Under the pieces are notes generated by a model. That model was not told where the DNA came from, searched no databases, and saw nothing but the letters and a program-made list of their open reading frames with translations. From Bacteroidales bacterium UBA1680 (GTDB lineage: Bacteria; Bacteroidota; Bacteroidia; Bacteroidales; UBA932): a DNA stretch of 35,438 nucleotides. Both the position numbers and the translations under genes were made by a program. The DNA is taken from contig DCKG01000036.1 in assembly GCA_002320605.1 (NCBI GenBank), positions 1 to 35,438 of the forward strand. Reading direction: 5' to 3'. Numbering within the stretch: position 1 is the first letter of the stretch; every line of letters begins with the position of its first letter. Below are positions 8,290 through 17,958 of the stretch, piece after piece.

Positions 8290-10020
8290 TTAATCTCTTT
8301 GCAGCTGGCACTGGGAGATATTCACTATGAAATCACCTATTTTCTCAAGCTCAGCGACGATATCCATGAAGAACACCCCCGTCTGGTAGTTGTAGCCCTT
8401 CTGTTCCACCTTCGTGAAATGCTCCTCTCGCAGAGAGTTCCTATATTCATTTATATTCGTTTCTGCATCCTCGGCATTGCTTTCGTCTTTCAGCAAGCCC
8501 ACCACCTTCAGGTTGTCGATCATCACTTTGAAAGCCGCATCCAGCAGATCCAGCATCTTGTCGAGCTTCTTCAGCATTTCGTCGTCGAAATGCTTCCCAT
8601 GATCCAAGGTGCGTTTCATCATCCTGCCGATTGCCTCGCCAGAGTCCCCGATGCTCTCCATCTCGCCAATGATTCTGTACATCACCTTCACCCTCGTCGC
8701 CGCCTCGGCGCTAATCTCACCTTTCGTCACCTCATTCAGGTATGTCGCTATCTCATATTCAATTTTATCGGTAATTCCTTCATATTTAACGAGCTTCTCC
8801 CTAGGTTTCTGCAATTCGTCGTTGTTTTTCGCCTTCACCGCATCCCTGATGAAACCAGTTTCCCTGGAGCAGATTTCACCGAAATGAATTATTTCTTGCC
8901 TAGCCTCGTCGATTGAGAGCTCTGCGGTTGAAAGAGGGCCTCCCTGAATATATTTCAGGCGGTAGACTTCCTCCTCGGTCTTCTGAGGGATTATCCAAGA
9001 AACGATTTTCTCTATCTGTGGTATGAACCATACCAATATGCAGGTATTCAGAACATTGAATATGGTGTGCATCGTCGTGACGCTGTACAGAAGGGAAGAA
9101 CGCATGCTTTCGCCAAGCTCTTCGCCGCCAGTGTTGAAATCAACCGTGTTCGGGTTCGGAAAACCGAAGGCAGATACGATAGAGCCCACCATGTTCAGAA
9201 ACCACGGGAACACCGAAAGCACCCAGATCACCCCGAAGACATTGAAGAACGTGTGAGCAAGGGCCGCCCGTTTCGAGGTCGTGTTTCCAATCGAAGCTGC
9301 CACGTTCGCCGCTATGGTAGTCCCGATATTTTCTCCCAGAATCATTGCCGCGGCCATCTTGAACGGGATGATTCCCTGAGTGATGAGCAACATGATTATG
9401 GCCATCGTCGCAGCAGAAGACTGGAAGCAGATTGTAAGCAAGGTTCCAATTAACAAGAAGATCAGAACCGATACGTTGAAATTGCCAAGATGAATGTTCG
9501 TCCATGACTGCAGGAACGTGAACGATTCCGGATTCAGCAGCACGGAAGCGGTCGAACGCAATTTCGCGAAACCCACGAAGAAAAGGGCAAAGCCTATTAT
9601 TATCCGGCCTATCTCCCTAGTCCTGCTGTCTTTCATCTGGGTTAGCAGGAAGCCGAAGGCTATGAGTGGTAGAGAGATAGTGGAAATGTCGTAAGAGAAT
9701 CCGAAGATGGCCATTATCCACGAGGTCACCGTGGTGCCGATGTTTGCCCCCATGATTACGCCAATGGCCTGTGCCAGCGTTAGCAGTCCTGCGTTCACGA
9801 AGCTCACGACCATGATCGTCGTAGCCGTGGATGACTGTATGAGAGCCGTTACGCCTATTCCGGTAAGAATGCCTTTAATCCTTGAGGAAGTCATCGAGGA
9901 CATGAATGCCCTCATCCCCTCTCCCGCTACTTTTTGTAAGCCGCCGCTGAGCATGTTCAGGCCAAAGAGGAACAATGCCACGGAGCCAAGCAGAGTTAAT
10001 ATCAGTACTAGAGTCTGCAT
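8290..10020 (-). CDS. Na/Pi cotransporter family protein with PhoU-like C-terminal domain
   Basis: This 576-residue inner-membrane protein should co-transport phosphate with sodium (NptA/type II Na-Pi cotransporter family). The two family repeats are clear: QSSTATT at 62-68 with GANIGTT at 91-97, and QSSAAT at 200-205 with GENIGTT at 229-235. Hydrophobic segments fill residues 1-340. The remaining 230 residues are helical and charged and match the PhoU-like domain usual in bacterial members. It is the first gene of a four-gene operon and lies divergently from the plus-strand protease-like gene, with 71 nt between the two starts. A Bacteroidales -7 element is present in that gap. Confidence 0.93.
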   Translation of the reverse strand: MQTLVLILTLLGSVALFLFGLNMLSGGLQKVAGEGMRAFMSSMTSSRIKGILTGIGVTALIQSSTATTIMVVSFVNAGLLTLAQAIGVIMGANIGTTVTSWIMAIFGFSYDISTISLPLIAFGFLLTQMKDSRTREIGRIIIGFALFFVGFAKLRSTASVLLNPESFTFLQSWTNIHLGNFNVSVLIFLLIGTLLTICFQSSAATMAIIMLLITQGIIPFKMAAAMILGENIGTTIAANVAASIGNTTSKRAALAHTFFNVFGVIWVLSVFPWFLNMVGSIVSAFGFPNPNTVDFNTGGEELGESMRSSLLYSVTTMHTIFNVLNTCILVWFIPQIEKIVSWIIPQKTEEEVYRLKYIQGGPLSTAELSIDEARQEIIHFGEICSRETGFIRDAVKAKNNDELQKPREKLVKYEGITDKIEYEIATYLNEVTKGEISAEAATRVKVMYRIIGEMESIGDSGEAIGRMMKRTLDHGKHFDDEMLKKLDKMLDLLDAAFKVMIDNLKVVGLLKDESNAEDAETNINEYRNSLREEHFTKVEQKGYNYQTGVFFMDIVAELEKIGDFIVNISQCQLQRD

Positions 10021-10043
10021 CTATATATCAGCAAAATCGAAGG

Positions 10044-10051
10044 CAAATTTA
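10044..10051 (-). promoter_or_regulatory. Candidate -7 promoter element for the Na/Pi transporter operon
   Basis: The minus strand reads TAAATTTG here, an exact match to the TAnnTTTG element of Bacteroidales promoters. Transcription would start near 10037, giving a leader under 20 nt. I could not find a TTG at the normal -33 distance, so the call rests on one element. No comparable element was found for the divergent plus-strand gene. Confidence 0.35.
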
Positions 10052-10091
10052 CGAAAAATACCTTAACTTAGGGGTGTTTATAAAGCGCCGA

Positions 10092-13000
10092 ATGAGAAAA
10101 TTGACAATATCGCTGCTGGCGGTGCTCTTTTGCATGAATGCATCTGCCCAATTCACTTCTTACGGGAACGATCCTTTCTCCGTGAAATGGAGGCAGGTCA
10201 GCACGCAGAATTTCAAGATCATCTATCCTGCAGGCATGGATTCACTAGCATTTTCTTATGGCCGTGCATTGGAGGCTTACAGGCCGTGGAACGCTCTTTC
10301 CAGCGGATTTCTGATAGGAGAGAACTACGCTTCGAAAATGCCTGTGGTGCTCCACGGCTTTTCCACCATCAATAATGGAGCCGTCGTCTGGTCTCCGAAG
10401 CGACTGCTGCTTTTCCCTGTGCCAGATTCTTATGGTCATGTCGCAGTGCCTTCCGTACAGATATTGTCTATTCACGAGGGTCGCCACGCAGCCCAGATGC
10501 AGTTTGGAAAGCAGGGCTTCCTGAAAGTCGGGCACTGGCTGACTGGAGAAATGTTCGCAGGAGCCATGGCTGGGTTATTCCCCGGCCAGACGCTACTGGA
10601 GGGGGATGCCGTTACGGCTGAAACCGCCCTGACCCACTCAGGAAGGGGGCGTCAGGCCGCTTTCATGAATTACATGATGCCAGCCTTTGACAGCGAGGAC
10701 TGGCGAGATTATTGGCAATGGACGTATGGAGGGCAAAGAGAATATGCCCCAGACTACTATAGGGCTGGATATATGCTGGTTTCCGGCATGAGGGCCTTCT
10801 ACGGTGACGCGACTTTCACAAAGGAATATTTCGACAGGGCTACGCATCTTCAATTCTTCAGCCTGCAGAAGACCGTGCGTTCTGGCTCCGGAATGCGTTT
10901 CAAGGATGCTTTTAAGAATATAGAGAATGAATATGCCACCTTGTGGTCTTCCGAGGCTGCTGCACGAGGGCCTTTCGACCCGATGCATCAGATAACGCCG
11001 AAGCCACGTCTGCACACCGACTACGAAAAAGGCACTGCTGTCGATGGTTTAGGAATATTTTGCATCGCAGAGGGGCTTGACAGGACTCCTACCCTGACCT
11101 TGGTGCGGCCAGACGGCACCAGGAAGTTCATCAGGCCTTTCGCCAGTCACACGAGCAACCTTTTCTACGACCCTGCGCTTAAACGAGTCTATTGGACCGA
11201 GACAATATATTCACACAGATGGTCGCTAAAGTCAGATTCTAGAATTCGGTATTTCGAGGTGTCCAATCCCAGGCAGTTCAAGACGCTGGTCAAAGGCAGC
11301 AGATTCTTCAATTGCGCATTCTCCGACGACGGCAGCAAGGTCCTTTCAACTGAATATCTCGACGATTGTTCTAGCAGAATCTGCGTGTTCAATGCTTCCG
11401 ACGGCACTCTGCTGCATCATTATGACGCTCCTGACGGCCTGCAAGTCACGGAGGCTATGTTCCTGGGTAATAAAATATTCGTTCTTGGCCTTTCGAAAAA
11501 TGGGTTTGGGATTTACGAAGCATCCTCAGCTTCTGAATTCACCTGCCGTCTAGGCCCTCAGCCGGTTTCAATGTGCGCCATTTCCGAATATGACGGAAAG
11601 ATTTCTTTCGAAAGCGACCGGAGCGGAGTTTCGGAATTCTATGTCTGGAATCCAGATGACGGCGTGCTTACGCAAATGACTTCTTCTCGCTACGGAGTCA
11701 ATTATGTTTCTGCGATGGGCGATTCGCTCTATTTCAACTCAGTCGCCTCATCCGATGAACCAAGCACCTACAGGCAAGGCTCAATGATATATTCGACAGC
11801 CATATCAGACCTCCATCCCCAGACCACATCATTCAGTGACATTCATGCCTGGGAAGTCGCCGACAAGCTCTCAGCCCAGGAACAAGCCCTCGTCATTGGT
11901 GAGCATAGATTCCAGGTCAAGCCCATCCTCCGTCAGAACACTTCCTTTTCCACCCCTAAACGATACTCGAAAATCCGCCTCCCACACATTCATTCCTGGG
12001 CCCCTGTTTATTTCAACTATAACAGCACCAGCGACCTAAGCGGCGACGACTATTACGAGACAGCCTCCCTCGGAGCAACCGTTCTTTTCCAGAACCTCCT
12101 CGGCACAGGCTGGGGTTCGCTAGGATATTCCTATCACTCAGACCCTTATTTTAGCAAGTCCGTTCATTCACTTCACCTGAACTACGTCTACAAAGGCCTC
12201 CCTCCGGTCATCGAAGTAAGCGCAGACTATGGCGACCACGATAAGCTGGAAATGAGAAGAGCGAGGCTCATCCATAAAGATAACAGCACTTCGTTAAGGA
12301 CATTCGCAAATTTTACCGATAAAAAATACTGGAAAGCGAAACTCACGGCCTACCTGCCACTGAACTTCTCTTCCGGCGGCTGGACGAGAGGCATCATCCC
12401 TCAACTAAAATACGACATTGAGAATAATGAATATGACGACGACGTGGATGTGCTCCAAATCATAGAGCAAACCAGTCAGCAGTCTAAATACAAGAAAATA
12501 AATACATTAGACATCGGTGACAGCCGCATTCTCCAAACCCTCACCCCATCTCTGAGAGGCTATATCCTTCAGCCAACGGCTCCTTCCTGCATCTATCCAC
12601 GCTTAGGCATCGGCATCGAGGCAGGCTACAAATTCCTACCGCAGCACCAGAACTCATTCACGAACACAGGATATCTATATTCATACGGCTACATCCCCGG
12701 CTTTCTGAGCACCCATGGATTGAGGCTGACCGCAGCGTGGCAGCACCAGTTCTCCGACAAGGAATGGTGCTTCGGCAACAATGCCATAGACATATACCCA
12801 AGAGGATTCAATAACATCGGCAGCCTTAAGAATTTCATGAAAAGCTACGGCAAGAATCAGTATCGGTTTTCCGTGAATTATGCCATGCCGATAGCATTCC
12901 CATTCAGGAGTTCTCTGCTATCGCCGCTGTTCTACGTCAAACGCATCGAGTTCGTCCCATTCGCCGACATGGCATTGGTCAACCTTCGCACCAGCCTCCC

Positions 13001-13304
13001 TGCAGAGTTTGCCCTCATCCCATCCAGCAGCGCCACAGGCACTTCCACTGGCATCACTTCAGGTTCATCGTCTGGCACCCCAGCCGACGCAGCTTTCACG
13101 ACCACCGGAATCCGCAACCTGAAATTCTGTTCATTCGGCGCAGATCTTACCCTCCGTCTCTCCAACTTCATCTGGCTCCCATTCGAAAGCTCCGTAGGAA
13201 TACGACTCAGCTACAACACTTGGGATGACCCACACCGCATAGTCTCAGGTATGCTCCACCTCGAACACTTCCGCACCGAGTTCCTATTCACCATCGACAT
13301 GTAG
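10092..13304 (+). CDS. Exported HEGRH-motif metallopeptidase-like protein with beta-propeller and C-terminal outer-membrane barrel
   Basis: This protein of 1070 residues starts at the ATG at 10092, which begins a clean signal peptide ending MNASAQ at residue 20; the frame is open further upstream but that would overlap the divergent promoter. Residues 30-45 (WRQVSTQNFKIIYP) resemble the start of peptidase MA-like gluzincins. H128-E-G-R-H132 is an HExxH zinc motif, and 38 residues later LLE170GDAVTAE supplies the expected third ligand. Residues about 316-553 show repeated short strands with SDDGSK- and SDRSG-type turns, as in TolB/PD40 beta-propellers. From about 638 to the end, alternating aromatic strands (SLGATVLFQNLLGTGWGSLGYSY) suggest a surface-antigen-type barrel. 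A Ser/Thr/Gly-rich stretch near residues 977-993 probably forms an extracellular loop. The motifs are seen; proteolytic activity is inferred, and the substrate is unknown. The gene appears monocistronic and converges with the DUF4855 gene. Confidence 0.7.
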   Translation: MRKLTISLLAVLFCMNASAQFTSYGNDPFSVKWRQVSTQNFKIIYPAGMDSLAFSYGRALEAYRPWNALSSGFLIGENYASKMPVVLHGFSTINNGAVVWSPKRLLLFPVPDSYGHVAVPSVQILSIHEGRHAAQMQFGKQGFLKVGHWLTGEMFAGAMAGLFPGQTLLEGDAVTAETALTHSGRGRQAAFMNYMMPAFDSEDWRDYWQWTYGGQREYAPDYYRAGYMLVSGMRAFYGDATFTKEYFDRATHLQFFSLQKTVRSGSGMRFKDAFKNIENEYATLWSSEAAARGPFDPMHQITPKPRLHTDYEKGTAVDGLGIFCIAEGLDRTPTLTLVRPDGTRKFIRPFASHTSNLFYDPALKRVYWTETIYSHRWSLKSDSRIRYFEVSNPRQFKTLVKGSRFFNCAFSDDGSKVLSTEYLDDCSSRICVFNASDGTLLHHYDAPDGLQVTEAMFLGNKIFVLGLSKNGFGIYEASSASEFTCRLGPQPVSMCAISEYDGKISFESDRSGVSEFYVWNPDDGVLTQMTSSRYGVNYVSAMGDSLYFNSVASSDEPSTYRQGSMIYSTAISDLHPQTTSFSDIHAWEVADKLSAQEQALVIGEHRFQVKPILRQNTSFSTPKRYSKIRLPHIHSWAPVYFNYNSTSDLSGDDYYETASLGATVLFQNLLGTGWGSLGYSYHSDPYFSKSVHSLHLNYVYKGLPPVIEVSADYGDHDKLEMRRARLIHKDNSTSLRTFANFTDKKYWKAKLTAYLPLNFSSGGWTRGIIPQLKYDIENNEYDDDVDVLQIIEQTSQQSKYKKINTLDIGDSRILQTLTPSLRGYILQPTAPSCIYPRLGIGIEAGYKFLPQHQNSFTNTGYLYSYGYIPGFLSTHGLRLTAAWQHQFSDKEWCFGNNAIDIYPRGFNNIGSLKNFMKSYGKNQYRFSVNYAMPIAFPFRSSLLSPLFYVKRIEFVPFADMALVNLRTSLPAEFALIPSSSATGTSTGITSGSSSGTPADAAFTTTGIRNLKFCSFGADLTLRLSNFIWLPFESSVGIRLSYNTWDDPHRIVSGMLHLEHFRTEFLFTIDM

Positions 13305-13332
13305 ACCGCCCCCAAGGCCGCCACGTGATGCA

Positions 13333-14601
13333 TTAATCACCATTTCGTCTGCAAAGCAGTTTCTTTTTGAAGGGATTATTCACCACGAAATCGCAAAATT
13401 CGCAGAAAATTTTTCGATCTTCCTCATCTGCTGATTGTTTCAACAACCTAAAATCGTCTCCGCCAATATAGTAGGCAAATGGACTCTTTCCATAGAGACT
13501 GGATCTTTTGGCATTATCCAGATAGTCACGAAACCGCTGCTTGTATAAAAATCCGTTTTCGTTATTCGAAAGCAGGGCTGCATCCATCTCTATTTCCATG
13601 CCTAGGCCCGCATCCCGAATTGCCAGCATGGTCTCGGAAAATGGGTATTTGTCGGCATGCCAGAAATAATTCGGCTGCATCCAGACATAATCGAAACCAT
13701 ACTTGGCGGCAGGATCTCGATAGCCCGCCGCCATACGATAAGGAATCCAGTAGTAGTGGTAGCCTTTGGAATGCGAGTATGCAATAACTGAAGGCAGGAA
13801 AAGATCGAATTTCTTTAGGTCGTAGCACCATCCCTCCGTAGGTGTCGGGATCTCCTCTGAAATCCAGTAGAAGCCGTCCAGTTCAATTTGCTTGAAACAG
13901 CCATCTTTGAATCTTCGGATGACTTCATCGATGAACCACTTGCTGACAGAAATGCGGTCAGCGGGTTTTGAGAAGTCCATTCTCTTCCCGTCAATCTCGC
14001 CCCAGTAATCGGTTCGAGTCGATTCATCATCATACTGGCTGTGGAGAATCGGATCAGGGACAGAGACTATCACCTTTCTCTTGTAAGGTGGTTCCCCAAG
14101 CCTGGACGCAGCCTCTGAAACCGCTTGATCCAATGCTTCGAAGCCATTGCCTTTCTCGAACCAATAATCCAGCAACTCCGTCCACAATTCCTTCGTAGCG
14201 GAGCGATTGTTTCCCTGGGAGTAGCCGGTCATATAAGACCATTGGACTCCATCACCGCGTGATACATTGCAGAATTCCAAGAAGAGGAAAGAGTCGAAAA
14301 GCCACTTCTCGCCTTCGCCATAGTCTATTGAAACATAGTCAGCGAAACGGGATGTCTCCCATAGGAACGGTTTCCTATGATGGCTTCCACCATAGCAGAG
14401 TACCATATCGGCAAAACATGGAGCTTTGTGTTCATCAACTTCTCCTGTATTCGTTTCTGACCCATCGCCATGACTATTAGACGCTGAACTTTCAGTATCG
14501 TGGTCAGAACAGGCTGAAACATTCGAACAAATGCCTGCACCTATGAAGAAAGCAGTCACAGATGCGCAAACGCCTACAAGTCTTAAATGAATCATCGTCA
14601 T
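13333..14601 (-). CDS. DUF4855 putative glycoside-hydrolase-like lipoprotein
   Basis: This 422-residue protein has an N-terminal export signal; the best lipobox is VSAC with Cys31, followed by an acidic, Ser/Gly-rich linker to about residue 58. From DMVLCYGG (66) to the end it matches the DUF4855 family by eye, which has a TIM-barrel look: FADYVSIDYGEGEKW, then KVIVSVPDP, the acidic strand E240-L-D-G-F-Y-W-I-S-E-E, YWIPYR, FDYVWMQPNY and GMEIEMD. Carboxylates at these strand ends are candidate catalytic residues, but no activity is established for the family as far as I know. It is the last gene of the sigma-regulated operon, 10 nt after the DUF1735/discoidin gene, which makes it the only enzyme candidate inside that operon. 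It converges with the protease-like gene, leaving 28 nt between the stops. Confidence 0.75.
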   Translation of the reverse strand: MTMIHLRLVGVCASVTAFFIGAGICSNVSACSDHDTESSASNSHGDGSETNTGEVDEHKAPCFADMVLCYGGSHHRKPFLWETSRFADYVSIDYGEGEKWLFDSFLFLEFCNVSRGDGVQWSYMTGYSQGNNRSATKELWTELLDYWFEKGNGFEALDQAVSEAASRLGEPPYKRKVIVSVPDPILHSQYDDESTRTDYWGEIDGKRMDFSKPADRISVSKWFIDEVIRRFKDGCFKQIELDGFYWISEEIPTPTEGWCYDLKKFDLFLPSVIAYSHSKGYHYYWIPYRMAAGYRDPAAKYGFDYVWMQPNYFWHADKYPFSETMLAIRDAGLGMEIEMDAALLSNNENGFLYKQRFRDYLDNAKRSSLYGKSPFAYYIGGDDFRLLKQSADEEDRKIFCEFCDFVVNNPFKKKLLCRRNGD

Positions 14602-14611
14602 TGAATATCCG

Positions 14612-15988
14612 TTAAAGTCCCTCTCCGAATACCTCGCAAAGTTTCCCTCGTCCGTGGATGTAGTCTCCCGAAGAGTTCTGAGCCTTCAGGATGACAAACT
14701 TCAGATAACGGCCTATCTTCTCGGACTGCACCTCGAAATCATATGTATTGCCACCGGAAAGCCAGCTGTATCCTCGCATCCCTTTTGCTATCAATGTCCA
14801 TTCGGTTTCAGCCCCATTGTATTCCGTTGCCACATAAAATTCGTAGTCGCGATAGTTACCCTGGAATGTACCATGATCTTTTATCTTGAGATTATTAAAT
14901 ATATGAGGTGCTCCTGTGTCGAACACAAAGGACATTGGGAATGTGTTATCATGCTCCCACATAGAAATCCATTCCGTAGAAAGAGAGCCGTCAACCATTC
15001 GGTCGACAGTGTAGGCCGATGCCCAATTCGGTCGACCTTCTTCAAGTCCGTAACACTGGGATTGCCCTTCGAGGACTGTCCAAGGCCCCATGAGCGTTCT
15101 TACTTCTAGGGGAACAATCGGCACGTACATAACGCTCTGCCCAATGACAAGTCCAGCATCAGAAGTGCTTTCTATTACTATTGGCACAAGATAAGAGGTA
15201 AATTCTGCTAACGTCCCATCTACATAAAACTTGGAACAGTCGAGGACATAGCTGAAGACTGCCGAAATCTTACCAGACGAAATTATAACTGAAGGCGTAA
15301 TCAAAGATACCAGACCGTCAGGCGCCGCTGTGTAATTCGTAGCATTCTCTTCATTATAAGCATCAATCTGGGAATTGTCAATCATAAGATTCACGGTGAT
15401 GTCCTTGGAGAGGACTGGAATATTGACAGACAAAGAAGAGTTGACAGTGTCATGGTGTTCCAACTCCAATGATGGCATCAAGATACCGCCCATCTTCTGA
15501 TCAAACGATACAGTTGTCAATACTGGACGCAACGCAATGAAGTTTCTGTCGGGGTTAACCTCGGCACCCGTCCCAGATAGCGAAATCGGAAACACCTTAT
15601 CCCCTCCTAGTAGTGAAGGTGACAAGGATTCCTCATCCCAAGTGACATTCACTATTTTCCTGACATCCGATTTGTTAAATTCAGCCGTCTTTGCAGAAAA
15701 AGAACAATCGTTCTCTCCTAGCGCAGTCCATGCAGAAGACTGAGTCTCGTTGAAGGCAGCTAGTTTCTCGTTAGACAAGGCTAGAGAAACTGTTGCACTC
15801 TCGAGCCCCTTGCCACTCTTGATAATGCAGAGTTCATATTTTTCGTCAAGAACAGACACATCGACGAGGCCTCCTTTTAGGTATGAGACCCTGTCATCCA
15901 CCATGTAGTTGTTACGGTCGTCCTCGCATGCAACTGTCATGAACAATAGGCAGACTGTCAAGATATTGATTAGTGTTGATTGTTTCAT
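14612..15988 (-). CDS. DUF1735 (BT_3987-like) lipoprotein with C-terminal discoidin (F5/8 type C) domain
   Basis: This 458-residue surface lipoprotein probably binds glycan at the cell surface beside the SusCD complex. The signal peptide ends TVAC, lipidating Cys21, and EDD follows, as in surface-exported Bacteroidota lipoproteins. Residues about 35-150 and 155-295 look like two Ig-like DUF1735 modules. Residues about 300-455 have the discoidin pattern: WTVLEGQSQ, VDRMVDGSLSTEWIS, FPMSFVFDTG, IKDHG, RDYEFYVATEY and a final IGRYLKFVILKAQNSSG strand. Such proteins usually occupy the SusE/F or surface-glycan-binding position in polysaccharide loci. It lies 12 nt downstream of susD and 10 nt upstream of the DUF4855 gene, in the same operon. 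Confidence 0.85.
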   Translation of the reverse strand: MKQSTLINILTVCLLFMTVACEDDRNNYMVDDRVSYLKGGLVDVSVLDEKYELCIIKSGKGLESATVSLALSNEKLAAFNETQSSAWTALGENDCSFSAKTAEFNKSDVRKIVNVTWDEESLSPSLLGGDKVFPISLSGTGAEVNPDRNFIALRPVLTTVSFDQKMGGILMPSLELEHHDTVNSSLSVNIPVLSKDITVNLMIDNSQIDAYNEENATNYTAAPDGLVSLITPSVIISSGKISAVFSYVLDCSKFYVDGTLAEFTSYLVPIVIESTSDAGLVIGQSVMYVPIVPLEVRTLMGPWTVLEGQSQCYGLEEGRPNWASAYTVDRMVDGSLSTEWISMWEHDNTFPMSFVFDTGAPHIFNNLKIKDHGTFQGNYRDYEFYVATEYNGAETEWTLIAKGMRGYSWLSGGNTYDFEVQSEKIGRYLKFVILKAQNSSGDYIHGRGKLCEVFGEGL

Positions 15989-16000
15989 CTTACAGCATCT

Positions 16001-17947
16001 TTAAAATCCATAGTTTTGCGTCATATTGGTCATCTCGGCAAGCTGCTGGGAGCTTATCGGGAAGAGATAGTCCCTATCAGAGAATGTAGCAGGATCCCCA
16101 ACGAAATCGGTGCTCACCCTCTTATAAGAATCCTCATAATTCGAGGCGCTCAGATTTAGGGTCCAGTTTGCCGAAGGATATTCGGACTTTGCTATCATCC
16201 ATCTGGTGGCATCGTAGTGTCTCATCGCCTCCATTCCGAATTCGACCATTCTTTCCTTCTGGATGCACCAGCGAAGAAGATCCTGATTGCCATGAATTTC
16301 CGGATAGGCATCTTCAATGTTGTTGAGCCCCGCGCGGTTCCTGACTTTATTCAAGTTTTCAAATGCCTTGGCCTCGTTTCTCGGCTCCATTTCGTTGTAA
16401 GCTTCAGCAAGGCTGAGATAGATTTCTGCCAGCCTGAATGCAGGATAGACGTATTTTACAGCCTGATAATCTCCAGTATTGTTAAAGATTGTATTTGGCT
16501 TGTAGTATTTTCTCCAGGCAAACCCTACGCGAAGGCAGTCATTTACGGCAGACCACCGCGACGTGCATTCGGAATTATTGTACAATGTCGTCTTCTTGTT
16601 AAGAGCCTGACAAGGCCAATAGAACCCATTCGGAACAATGCAGGCATAATATCTGGCATCTCTGCCTATCGTGCTATTGTGTGCCTTGATGGCTGGAGCC
16701 CATGATGCATCCACAGGTTGCTTGTACCCTTCAGTAAAGCCATCGGTTTTGTATCCAGACTTGTCATCCACTATAGGTCTTGAGTAGTCATTAGAACCTT
16801 CATAGCCAGTAACTGGATAGCGGCCGGACTCTGCCATAGGATAGGAATCCACGAGTTTTAGCGAAGGGGCTATTCCTCCAAACCCAGCATAAGGCATTAT
16901 GTGTGGCGGTATGGAGACACCTATAGCAGCTCCACTGCCCCCCAAATAAGTGTACGCAGACGATGTTCTTGACCACCAGCCCCAAATGGTTTCACTGTTC
17001 CATGGCTCTTGGAATATGCTTTCATAAGCGGATGCTGCCCTTTGGAGAGGATTCGTCTCAGTGGAGTTGGTGCAGAGAGCATAAATATTCAAGGAAAGTA
17101 CTTCTTCGCATGCTTCCGCCGCTCTTTTCCATTTTTCCGGATCATATACCTGGGAAAACAGGTAATGCCCGTCTTTGTTAGTCATTCCTTTGTAGATGTA
17201 GTTAGCATTGCCCTGTGCGCCTCCTCCGTTGTAAAGAGGAGATGCAGCCGTCATAAGAATTCTAGCCTTTAGAGCAAGCGCCGCTCCCTTAGTCACCCTA
17301 CCCTGCCAAGTGTCAGCCCCTTCTCCGGTATCAGACACATATAAAGGAAGGTCTACCGCCGCCTTGTCCAATTCAGAAACCATAAATTCGATATTTTCTT
17401 CAACAGTATTCCTATCGATTGAACTTCCTAGAATGGTTTCGTCCGAGTCTCGATCACCCCAAATGAAGACAGGACCATATTGACGGAAAAGACAGAAATA
17501 ATAGTACGCCCTCAGAAATCTTGCCTCTGCCTTCATGTAGGTCCGCACTGTCTCATTGTCATCTAGGTCAAGAGAAACATTGTCCATGAATATAGTACAT
17601 TGCTTTATGGCAATGTAGAATTTTTCCCAATAGTTGAAGAACAAAGCCGACGTCGGAGTGGCACTGCTATAATTGCCAGTTCTATATGGGATGTAGTTTA
17701 CCCATTGATAGAAAGAGAAAAGCGCCTCATCGCTTCTAGCAACCACCCAGCCATCACTTCCCACTACCTCCTCTTCCAGAGGAATATAGGAATAAATATG
17801 GCTGAGATAATTATGCGTCGTCGCCCTTTTACTGAATATTTCTTTCATGTTTGCCTGGTCGTCAAGCGTGACGTCAAACCAGCTGTCGCAGGAACAAAGC
17901 AAAAGCGCCATGGTCAGGCAAGTTGCAAGCAAGTATATTTTTTTCAT
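16001..17947 (-). CDS. SusD/RagB-family glycan-binding outer-membrane lipoprotein (pair 2)
   Basis: This 648-residue protein is the surface-binding lid of the second SusCD complex. The signal peptide ends LLCSC with Cys20 as the lipidation site. It has the canonical SusD layout: helical TPR-like segments early (ARFLRAYYYFCLFRQYGPVFIWGD), a long variable middle, and the conserved C-terminal stretches RLAEIYLSLAEAYNE, LNKVRNRAG and IQKERMVEFGMEAMRHYDATRW. It begins 11 nt after the SusC gene and 12 nt before the DUF1735 gene. Its position downstream of a sigma/anti-sigma pair means expression is probably induced by the glycan it binds. Confidence 0.95.
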   Translation of the reverse strand: MKKIYLLATCLTMALLLCSCDSWFDVTLDDQANMKEIFSKRATTHNYLSHIYSYIPLEEEVVGSDGWVVARSDEALFSFYQWVNYIPYRTGNYSSATPTSALFFNYWEKFYIAIKQCTIFMDNVSLDLDDNETVRTYMKAEARFLRAYYYFCLFRQYGPVFIWGDRDSDETILGSSIDRNTVEENIEFMVSELDKAAVDLPLYVSDTGEGADTWQGRVTKGAALALKARILMTAASPLYNGGGAQGNANYIYKGMTNKDGHYLFSQVYDPEKWKRAAEACEEVLSLNIYALCTNSTETNPLQRAASAYESIFQEPWNSETIWGWWSRTSSAYTYLGGSGAAIGVSIPPHIMPYAGFGGIAPSLKLVDSYPMAESGRYPVTGYEGSNDYSRPIVDDKSGYKTDGFTEGYKQPVDASWAPAIKAHNSTIGRDARYYACIVPNGFYWPCQALNKKTTLYNNSECTSRWSAVNDCLRVGFAWRKYYKPNTIFNNTGDYQAVKYVYPAFRLAEIYLSLAEAYNEMEPRNEAKAFENLNKVRNRAGLNNIEDAYPEIHGNQDLLRWCIQKERMVEFGMEAMRHYDATRWMIAKSEYPSANWTLNLSASNYEDSYKRVSTDFVGDPATFSDRDYLFPISSQQLAEMTNMTQNYGF

Positions 17948-17958
17948 CGTTTTGCGTG

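Noticed and set aside
9975..10091. N-terminal extension of the protease-propeller-barrel protein
   Set aside because: The extra 39 residues overlap the divergent transporter gene and would bury a clear signal peptide that starts at 10092.
13325..13340. GTGAT/ATCAC inverted repeat between convergent genes, considered as a bidirectional terminator
   Set aside because: The stem has only 5 bp, overlaps the DUF4855 stop codon and has no T-tract on either side.
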